Assembly: GCA_900556015.1 (NCBI GenBank)
Contig: USNH01000062.1
Location: forward strand, 1-5,929
Reading direction: 5' to 3'
Length of the DNA: 5,929 bases
Source of the DNA: an uncultured Eubacteriales bacterium
GTDB taxonomy: Bacteria; Bacillota_A; Clostridia; Oscillospirales; Oscillospiraceae
Shown here: positions 1-4,713 of the stretch, one piece after another
How positions within the stretch are numbered: the stretch's first letter is position 1
How the letters are laid out: each line of letters starts with the position of its first letter
Position numbers and translations under genes: made by a program
The notes under the pieces: model-generated
What the model was told of the DNA's origin: nothing
The model's input: only the letters and a program-made list of their open reading frames with translations
Database searches by the model: none

Positions 1-2
1 CC

Positions 3-614
3 AAAAAGTTCTACGATCTGCTGGGCGATGCGGTGTATGATGAGGATGTAGCCGGGCTGGAAGAAACGCTGGTGCGCACCCTGAAAGAAAAGGGCCTCAC
101 CATCGCCACGGCGGAGAGCTGCACCGGCGGCCTGATCGCAGAGCGCATCACGTCGGTGTCCGGCTCCAGCGAGGTGTTCGGCTACGGCTTTGTGACCTAT
201 TGGGAACAGGCGAAGGCGAAGCTGGTGGGCGTGGAGCCGGAGGCCATCGCGCGGTACAACGTGGTGTCGGCCCCGGTGGCGGCGCAGATGGCGCTGGGGG
301 CCGCAGAGGCCGCCGGAGCGGATATCGCCGTCAGCGTGACCGGCTTGGCCGGGCCTACCGGCGGCGACGAGCTCCGCCCGGTGGGCACTGTCTACGTCGG
401 TGCTGCGCGGGACGGGACGGCCTACGTCAAAAAGCTGTTCGTCTCCCGCCCGGACCGTGCGTGGGTCCGCGGGCGCGCCGCACAGACCGCGCTGGAACTG
501 GCGCTGCGTCTGGCGCAGGGGAAGCTCCCTGACGGCACAAAGCCCCTTGCCGCTGCCCAGCAGCACGACGCTGCCGCGCTGGATGCGCTGGACAAGGCAT
601 TTTTGAACAAATAA
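3..614 (+). CDS. cinA: CinA family protein, C-terminal nicotinamide-nucleotide amidohydrolase domain (5' end cut by window)
   Basis: The reading frame is open from the window edge, so the gene starts upstream. A GTG at 33 could be read as a start, but the residues before it (KKFYDLLGDAVYDEDV) look like the end of the KH-like middle region of full-length CinA, so I treat this as the 3' part of a three-domain CinA. The visible 203 residues carry the amidohydrolase (PncC) domain: the AESCTGG active-site motif with Ser at about residue 39 of the visible part, then VSGSSEVFGYGFVTY, then SVTGLAGPTGGDELRPVGTVYVG, then the arginine-containing helix RAWVRGRAAQTALELAL. By family knowledge this domain deamidates nicotinamide mononucleotide to nicotinate mononucleotide, recycling pyridine nucleotides in the cytoplasm; the missing N-terminal MoaB-like domain acts on ADP-ribose in some members. 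About 30 residues follow the conserved core as an Ala/Gln-rich tail. All expected motifs are intact, so it should be active. It is probably cotranscribed with the next gene 19 bases downstream. Confidence 0.93.
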   Translation, partial: KKFYDLLGDAVYDEDVAGLEETLVRTLKEKGLTIATAESCTGGLIAERITSVSGSSEVFGYGFVTYWEQAKAKLVGVEPEAIARYNVVSAPVAAQMALGAAEAAGADIAVSVTGLAGPTGGDELRPVGTVYVGAARDGTAYVKKLFVSRPDRAWVRGRAAQTALELALRLAQGKLPDGTKPLAAAQQHDAAALDALDKAFLNK

Positions 615-618
615 AACG

Positions 619-626
619 CAGGGGTG
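619..626 (+). promoter_or_regulatory. Ribosome-binding site for the 634 gene
   Basis: AGGGGTGA lies 7 bases before a TTG codon at 634. It supports TTG as the start of the CinA-like membrane protein, since no ATG in that frame fits better. The GTG inside this site (624) is in another frame. Confidence 0.65.
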
Positions 627-633
627 AACGAAA

Positions 634-1638
634 TTGAACGAAGCAAAGGCCGGATGTGTGCTGCGGCTGTTCGGTGCGCCGGACGCCGCCGTGGGGGCTG
701 CCGTGGGGCAGTTCCCGCCCCAGTGGAAGGCTGCCGCCCAGTGGAAGAGCCGGGGGGCCGAAACGCTGGTGGCCCTCTCGGCGCAGAGCGCGGCGGGGCT
801 GAAAAAAGCCGTGGGCGCACTGCGGGAAACCTTCTCCGCCGACCTGTACGGGGCGGGGGAGACCACGCTGGCCGAAGCCGTCGTCGCGGCGCTGGAAGGC
901 CACGACCGGCTGCTCATCTGCTCGGATGCGGCGGCGGGGACGCTGCTGGAAGCCCGGCTGGAAACGGTCCCCGGTGCGGAAAAGGTCTTTGACTTCGGGG
1001 CGCTGAGCTACGCCCACCCCAAGGCCGGGGCCCAGATCGAAAAGCGGGCCCGTGCCCGCCTTCCGAAAGGCACCACGGACCCCGTCCGCCTTGCGCTGGC
1101 GCGGGCACAGGCAGCCCGGCGGGTAGTGGGGGCCGACCTTGCGGCGGGCTGTGCCGAGCGGGAGCAGGACTGCGTGCTCATCCTCAGCAGCAAAAAAGGC
1201 TGCTGGCTGCGCACGGTCCCGCTGGCGGACAGGCCTGCCCTCTGGCTGCTGGACATGATCCGCCGGGCAGCCTGCGGTCTGCCGCAGGTCCCCGGCACGA
1301 GCTGGCAGCACTACCGCGACCCGGTGCCGGAAGCTGTGTCTGCCCCGCCTGCAGCGCAGGCGGAGGCCCGCCCGGCTCCGCCCAAAAAGAAGCGCCGCTG
1401 GCTGCGCCGGGTGCTGTTGCTGCTGGTGGCGCTGGCCCTGATCCTCATCGTCCTGTTCCAGTCCGGCAAGAGCCAGGGCCTGTCCGGGGCCATCGGCGGC
1501 ATTGCCGATTCCTATATGAGCCGCTCCAAGGCCAAGAGCATGGACGCCAAGCTGGCCCGGGACACCAAGTGGGTGGCCGCCATGTTTGTGGTGCTGACCC
1601 TGGTGCTGGACTGCATGGTCGCCGCAGGCATCAAGTAA
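634..1638 (+). CDS. Degenerate CinA-like protein with two C-terminal transmembrane segments
   Basis: I do not recognise a named family at first sight. It is 334 residues long and starts at TTG with a good ribosome-binding site. Residues 72-126 align without gaps to the start of the amidohydrolase domain of the upstream CinA: 14 of 55 identities by hand count, including the VxGxxxVFxxGxxxY pattern. Residues 8-72 resemble the KH-like middle region of CinA (CVLRLFG near the start, LYG at the end), and residues 149-212 can be followed along the rest of the domain (VGADLA against AGADIA; SSKKGCWLRTVPL against ARDGTAYVKKLFV). The catalytic ESCTGG is replaced by DAAAGT (98-103), so amidohydrolase activity is unlikely. 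A Pro/Ala-rich linker (about 229-250) leads to a basic patch KKKRRWLRR (251-259), a hydrophobic segment (about 260-276), a basic loop and a second hydrophobic segment (about 313-331). The basic patch predicts a cytoplasmic soluble domain held at the inner face of the membrane. Function is unknown; a ligand-binding or scaffolding role is conceivable but unsupported. It probably shares a transcript with cinA. Confidence 0.8.
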   Translation: MNEAKAGCVLRLFGAPDAAVGAAVGQFPPQWKAAAQWKSRGAETLVALSAQSAAGLKKAVGALRETFSADLYGAGETTLAEAVVAALEGHDRLLICSDAAAGTLLEARLETVPGAEKVFDFGALSYAHPKAGAQIEKRARARLPKGTTDPVRLALARAQAARRVVGADLAAGCAEREQDCVLILSSKKGCWLRTVPLADRPALWLLDMIRRAACGLPQVPGTSWQHYRDPVPEAVSAPPAAQAEARPAPPKKKRRWLRRVLLLLVALALILIVLFQSGKSQGLSGAIGGIADSYMSRSKAKSMDAKLARDTKWVAAMFVVLTLVLDCMVAAGIK

Positions 1639-1652
1639 ATCGCGAAAATCTC

Positions 1653-1682
1653 CGGGGGACGCAGCCGCGTCCCCCGATTTTT
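1653..1682 (+). terminator. Intrinsic terminator after the cinA-like operon
   Basis: A perfect 10-bp stem (CGGGGGACGC at 1653-1662 with GCGTCCCCCG at 1667-1676) has a 4-base loop and is followed by ATTTTT. On the opposite strand the tail is poorer in T, so it acts mainly on plus-strand transcription. It ends 7 bases before the ribosome-binding site of the next gene. Confidence 0.9.
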
Positions 1683-1688
1683 GTATGC

Positions 1689-1695
1689 AGGAGAA
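1689..1695 (+). promoter_or_regulatory. Ribosome-binding site that sets the galK start
   Basis: AGGAGAA has its AGGAG core 6 bases before the ATG at 1700. An in-frame ATG at 1685 lies upstream of this site and cannot use it, and the conserved protein begins right after 1700 (MEYLTFSAPGRVELGG). The start is therefore placed at 1700. Confidence 0.8.
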
Positions 1696-1699
1696 GCGT

Positions 1700-2800
1700 A
1701 TGGAGTATCTGACTTTTTCCGCCCCCGGCCGGGTGGAGCTGGGGGGCAACCACACGGACCATCAGCACGGCTGCGTGCTGGCGGCGGCCATTGACCGCAC
1801 CGCCCGAGCCCGGGTGCGGCCCACCGGGGAGGGCGTGGTTCGGGTGTTCTCCCGGGGGTATGCGCCGGTGGAGCTGGCCCCGGATGACCTGTCCCCCCGG
1901 CAGGAGGAGCGGAACGCCACCGCCGCCCTGATCCGGGGCATGGCCGCCGCCTTCCGTCGGAGGGGCCTGCCCTGGCGGGGATTTGACGCGTGGGTGGAGT
2001 CCGACGTGCTGCCGGGGTCGGGGCTGTCCAGCAGCGCCGCCTTTGAGGTGCTGCTGGGCCGCATAGGCAATGCTCTGTTTGCCGGGAACAGCCTGACTGC
2101 CGCGGACATCGCCCGGATGGGCCAGTGGGCGGAGAATGTGTATTTCGGCAAGCCCTGCGGCCTGATGGACCAGCTGGCCAGCAGCACCGGCGGGCTGGTG
2201 TTCATGGACTTCCGGGACCCCGCCGCCCCGCTGGTGCGGCGGCTGGACGCCGCCCTGCCCGGATACGTTCTGTGCGTGGTGGACAGCGGCGCGGACCATG
2301 CGGGACTCACCGATGCATACGCCGCCATCCCCCGGGAGCTGGGGGCCGTGTGCCGCCTGTTCGGGGCGGAGGTCCTGCGCCAGGTGGAGGAGGCGGAATT
2401 TTACCGCCGCCTGCCGGAGGTCCGCCGGGCCGCCGGGGACCGGGCGGTGCTGCGGGCCATCCATGTGTTCGACGAGAACCGCCGGGTGCTGGGCCAGGTG
2501 CAGGCCCTGGAAAACGGCGACACGGAGGGGTTCCTGGCCCTGGTCAACGACTCCGGCCGCTCCTCCTGGGAATATCTGCAGAACATCGCCCCGGAGGGGG
2601 CCGCCGGGCATCAGGAGCTGGCCGTGACCCTGGCCCTGTGCCGCCGCCTGCTGCGGGGCCGGGGAGCCGTCCGGGTACACGGCGGCGGCTTCGCGGGAAC
2701 GGCCCTGTGCATGGTGCCGGAGGAGGATTATCCCGCCTTCCGGGCGGAGCTGGAGGGCCTCCTGGCCCCCGGCTGCTGCCACCGGCTGACCATTGGATGA
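1700..2800 (+). CDS. galK: Galactokinase (GHMP kinase family)
   Basis: The 366-residue product fits the galactokinase family, which phosphorylates galactose at C1 with ATP as the first committed step of the Leloir pathway in the cytoplasm. Motifs in order: sugar-binding signature GRVELGGNHTDHQHG (10-24), with Arg11, His18 and Asp20 at the expected places; phosphate-binding loop LPGSGLSSSAAFEVLLG (104-120); CGLMDQ (153-158), giving the probable catalytic base Asp157; and the third GHMP motif VHGGGFAGTALCMVP (326-340). At position 17 it has Asn where the classical GEHTD signature has Glu, a residue that contacts the sugar in characterised galactokinases, so substrate preference could differ. 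The C-terminus stops at RLTIG, a little earlier than I recall for relatives. No galT, galE or sugar transporter gene is in the window. The terminator just upstream leaves no room for an ordinary promoter. Coding sequence is dominated by GC-ending codons. Membership of the GHMP sugar-kinase family is near certain; galactose as the substrate is likely. Confidence 0.9.
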   Translation: MEYLTFSAPGRVELGGNHTDHQHGCVLAAAIDRTARARVRPTGEGVVRVFSRGYAPVELAPDDLSPRQEERNATAALIRGMAAAFRRRGLPWRGFDAWVESDVLPGSGLSSSAAFEVLLGRIGNALFAGNSLTAADIARMGQWAENVYFGKPCGLMDQLASSTGGLVFMDFRDPAAPLVRRLDAALPGYVLCVVDSGADHAGLTDAYAAIPRELGAVCRLFGAEVLRQVEEAEFYRRLPEVRRAAGDRAVLRAIHVFDENRRVLGQVQALENGDTEGFLALVNDSGRSSWEYLQNIAPEGAAGHQELAVTLALCRRLLRGRGAVRVHGGGFAGTALCMVPEEDYPAFRAELEGLLAPGCCHRLTIG

Positions 2801-2804
2801 ATTG

Positions 2805-2849
2805 AAAAAAATTATGGGCGTCGGCATGGCCGACGCCCATAGATTTTTT
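2805..2849. terminator. Bidirectional intrinsic terminator between the converging genes
   Basis: A perfect 12-bp stem, ATGGGCGTCGGC (2814-2825) with GCCGACGCCCAT (2829-2840), closes a 3-base ATG loop. It is flanked by seven A on the left (2804-2811 region) and six T on the right (2844-2849), so each strand has a U-rich tail after the hairpin. It starts just after the galK stop and ends 8 bases before the actin-gene stop, and should terminate both transcripts. Confidence 0.93.
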
Positions 2850-2857
2850 CATGTGAT

Positions 2858-3889
2858 TCAGTTCATCTGCTTGCGGCGGGAGAGGTTCACAGTGCCGTCG
2901 TTCATCTCGTGGACGGAATCCAGGCTCTTGCCGGTGCCTATGGCCACGCAGCTGATGGCATTTTCGGCCACCACGGTGTGGATGCCGGTGCGGGCGGTGA
3001 TGAGCTTGTCGAAGCCGTCCACCAGGCTGCCGCCGCCGGTCATGACGATGCCGTTGTTGGAGATGTCGGCCACCAGCTCCGGCGGGGTGCGCTCCAGCAC
3101 GCCGTGAACGGCCTCCAGGATGCGCTCCACCGGCTCTTCAAACGCCTCCAGCATCTCCGTGGAGCTGACGTTGATGACCTTGGGCAGGCCCGTCATCAGG
3201 CAGCGGCCCTTGATCTCGATGGAGGTCTCCTGCTCCTTGGGGAACACGCAGCCGATCTCCATTTTCATCAGCTCGGCGGTGCGCTCGCCCACCAGCACGT
3301 TGTGCTTGCGGCGCATATACTTGACGATGGACTCGTTGAACTGGTCGCCGGCGACCTTGATGGAGGCGCTCTCCACCACGCCGCTCAGGGAGATGACGGC
3401 GATGTCGCTGGTGCCGCCGCCGATGTCCACCACCATGTGGCCGTCGGGCTTGGAAATGTCGATGCCCGCGCCGATGGCGGCGGCCACCGGCTCTTCGATG
3501 AGGTACACGCGGCGTGCGCCGGCCTGGATGCCGGCATCTACCACGGCACGCTCCTCGACCTCGGTGATGCCGGAGGGCACGCAGATGATGACACGAGGCT
3601 TGAACAGCTGGAAGCCGCCCACCACCTTGCGCAGGAACTCGCGGAGCATACGCTCGGTCATGTCGTAGTCGGAGATAACGCCCTCGCGCAGGGGACGGAT
3701 GGCCACGATGTTGCCGGGGGTACGGCCCAGCATGGCCTGGGCCTCCGCGCCCACCTTCAGCAGCTTGCCGGTATTCTTGTCAATGGCCACCACGGACGGC
3801 TCGTTCAGCACCACGCCCTTGCCCTTGACATAGACCAGCACGGAAGCGGTACCCAGGTCGATACCGATGTCTTTTGCAATAGAACACAT
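2858..3889 (-). CDS. mreB: Rod-shape-determining actin homologue, MreB/Mbl family
   Basis: The product is 343 residues, normal for MreB/Mbl (about 330-345). It forms ATP-dependent filaments under the membrane that guide the cell-wall elongation machinery and keep rod shape. Actin-fold ATPase motifs are complete: phosphate-1 DIGIDLGTASVLVYVKGKG (7-25), NEPSVVAID (29-37), RTPGNIVAIRPL (56-67), connect-1 region YLIEEPVAAAIGAG (129-142), phosphate-2 VVDIGGGTSDIAVIS (153-167), GERT (201-204), LERTPPELVADI (265-276) and adenosine motif GIVMTGGGSLVDGFDKLI (280-297). About 20 polar residues ending SRRKQMN follow the core. The frame runs open upstream to 4048, but the family N-terminus begins with MCSIAKDIGIDLGT at 3889, preceded by AGAGGTG with an 8-base gap, so 3889 is chosen. 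It stands alone without mreC or mreD, as mbl does in Bacillus; the sequence alone does not decide between MreB and Mbl. It has its own strong promoter. Confidence 0.95.
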   Translation of the reverse strand: MCSIAKDIGIDLGTASVLVYVKGKGVVLNEPSVVAIDKNTGKLLKVGAEAQAMLGRTPGNIVAIRPLREGVISDYDMTERMLREFLRKVVGGFQLFKPRVIICVPSGITEVEERAVVDAGIQAGARRVYLIEEPVAAAIGAGIDISKPDGHMVVDIGGGTSDIAVISLSGVVESASIKVAGDQFNESIVKYMRRKHNVLVGERTAELMKMEIGCVFPKEQETSIEIKGRCLMTGLPKVINVSSTEMLEAFEEPVERILEAVHGVLERTPPELVADISNNGIVMTGGGSLVDGFDKLITARTGIHTVVAENAISCVAIGTGKSLDSVHEMNDGTVNLSRRKQMN

Positions 3890-3897
3890 AATGACTG

Positions 3898-3904
3898 CAC
3901 CTCT
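3898..3904 (-). promoter_or_regulatory. Ribosome-binding site of the mreB-like gene
   Basis: Read on the minus strand, AGAGGTG lies 8 bases before the ATG at 3889. This supports the short start over the open frame that extends upstream. Confidence 0.7.
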
Positions 3905-3921
3905 GTTTTCTCTTTCGTTAT

Positions 3922-3942
3922 GTTGCAGGGCGCAACGCGCCC
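3922..3942 (-). other. Inverted repeats in the mreB leader (two mutually exclusive hairpins)
   Basis: Within the predicted 65-base untranslated leader, GGGCGC and GCGCCC (3928-3933 and 3937-3942) can form a 6-bp stem with a 3-base loop. GTTGC and GCAAC (3922-3926 and 3932-3936) can form a 5-bp stem that uses some of the same bases, so the two exclude each other. Neither has a U-tract. They could simply stabilise the transcript; regulation is only a possibility. Confidence 0.4.
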
Positions 3943-3961
3943 ACTCTCTGTCTGCTTCAAC

Positions 3962-3990
3962 ATTATACCGACTGGGAAGGGATTTTGCAA
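3962..3990 (-). promoter_or_regulatory. Sigma-A-type promoter for the mreB-like gene
   Basis: On the minus strand the -35 box TTGCAA (3985-3990) and a perfect -10 box TATAAT (3962-3967) are separated by exactly 17 bases. AT-rich sequence upstream of the -35 (about 3991-4028) could act as an UP element. Initiation would fall near 3954-3956, giving a leader of about 65 bases. This is the only convincing promoter I see in the window. Confidence 0.88.
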
Positions 3991-4050
3991 CGGTGGAAAT
4001 GAAAAACCTGCGATTTTCTGTATTTTGCACGGCTGGGCCGCGTTCCATAC

Positions 4051-4713
4051 CTATTTATTCCGCACCATGGCCAGCGTCAGGCACACCACATCCGCCGCCC
4101 CGGCATCCTTCAGCACCCGGACGCACTCCGTCAGCGTCGCGCCGGTGGTGAGGATGTCGTCAATGAGCAGCAATCGCTTACCCCGGAAGGCTGCCGGGTC
4201 AACGGGCTCGTATACGCCCAGCACGTTGGCACGGCGCGCCGCCGCGTCCTCCAGCCCGGACTGGGGCGGGTTGTCCCGCACCTTACGCAGCGTCTCCAGG
4301 GGCTGGATGTGCCAGTCCACGCACAGGCTGGCGCAGAGCATACGGGACTGGTCAAAGCCACGCTTTTTCAGCCGCTTCCCGCTGACAGGCACCCAGGTGA
4401 CGGCATCGAAGCGGTCGGCAAAGGCGCTGGCCGCCGTCTCGGCCATCAGCGCGCCGAAGCAGTTCAGGTACTCCACCCTGCCCCGGAACTTGTAGGTCAG
4501 AATGGCGTCCCGGACGGCGTCCTCGTAGTACAGCGGCGCGGCGCACTCGCCGAATGTGCCGGTGCGGAGCTCCGTGCAGCGGGGCAGCGTTTTTTCGCAT
4601 TTCTCGCACAGCAGCGTTTTCCCGGTGACGCGCCCGCAGAACGGGCAGTGACGGGGAAAGAAAAAGTCCAGCAAACTCTTGGACATCTGATTCAGGGATT
4701 CGTTCAGGTTCAT
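4051..4713 (-). CDS. comF: ComF family phosphoribosyltransferase-like protein
   Basis: The product is 220 residues, typical of the ComF family. An N-terminal zinc-ribbon is given by CPFC (Cys23, Cys26) and CEKC (Cys36, Cys39). The phosphoribosyltransferase fold follows: VTWVPVSGKRLKKRGFDQS (105-123), the RDNPPQSGL...RRANV segment (146-164) and the PRPP-binding loop LLLIDDILTTGATL (181-194). In transformable bacteria ComF is needed for natural DNA uptake, probably at the step where incoming single strands reach the cytoplasm; its enzymatic substrate, if any, is not established. The gene is common in species not known to be transformable. Its ATG overlaps the recD2 stop codon in an ATGA arrangement, and a strong AAGGAGGG lies 6 bases upstream inside the end of recD2, so translational coupling is likely. 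No good terminator follows it before the mreB promoter. Confidence 0.94.
   Translation of the reverse strand: MNLNESLNQMSKSLLDFFFPRHCPFCGRVTGKTLLCEKCEKTLPRCTELRTGTFGECAAPLYYEDAVRDAILTYKFRGRVEYLNCFGALMAETAASAFADRFDAVTWVPVSGKRLKKRGFDQSRMLCASLCVDWHIQPLETLRKVRDNPPQSGLEDAAARRANVLGVYEPVDPAAFRGKRLLLIDDILTTGATLTECVRVLKDAGAADVVCLTLAMVRNK

Larger units (their letters stand above)
3890..4050. other. Intergenic region between comF and the mreB-like gene
   Basis: This 161-base spacer is the longest non-coding stretch. It holds the mreB promoter, leader hairpins and ribosome-binding site described separately. Its comF-proximal part (about 3991-4050) is AT-richer and contains only a weak 4-bp hairpin at 4030-4040 without a U-tract, so no clear comF terminator. 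Confidence 0.8.

Noticed and set aside
1502..1518. TTGCCG and TATATG as a possible galK promoter
   Set aside because: The two boxes are only 5 bases apart and no -35 box stands 16-18 bases before TATATG.
1685..1699. An earlier ATG for galK at 1685
   Set aside because: It lies upstream of the only ribosome-binding site and right after the terminator T-run; the ATG at 1700 has the correct spacing.
427..1755. A 442-codon open frame on the minus strand, opposite cinA, the CinA-like gene and the galK start
   Set aside because: It is a GC-driven shadow: low-complexity Arg/Pro/Gly/Gln composition, and it runs through the terminator at 1653-1682.
1631..2827. A 398-codon open frame on the minus strand, opposite galK
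   Set aside because: It is antisense to a gene with complete kinase motifs, has biased Gln/Gly/Pro/His composition, and begins inside the bidirectional terminator.
4030..4040. A hairpin (CGGC...GCCG) as the comF terminator
   Set aside because: The stem is 4 bp and no run of T follows on the minus strand.
3890..4048. An N-terminal extension of 53 residues on the mreB-like protein
   Set aside because: It would include the promoter and leader, has no similarity to the family N-terminus, and the ATG at 3889 has its own ribosome-binding site.
2909..4495. A 528-codon open frame on the plus strand, opposite mreB and comF
   Set aside because: It lies antisense to two unmistakable genes and has a His/Asp/Gly/Ala-rich composition expected from the reverse complement of GC-biased codons. 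It has no recognisable domain and spans the mreB promoter.
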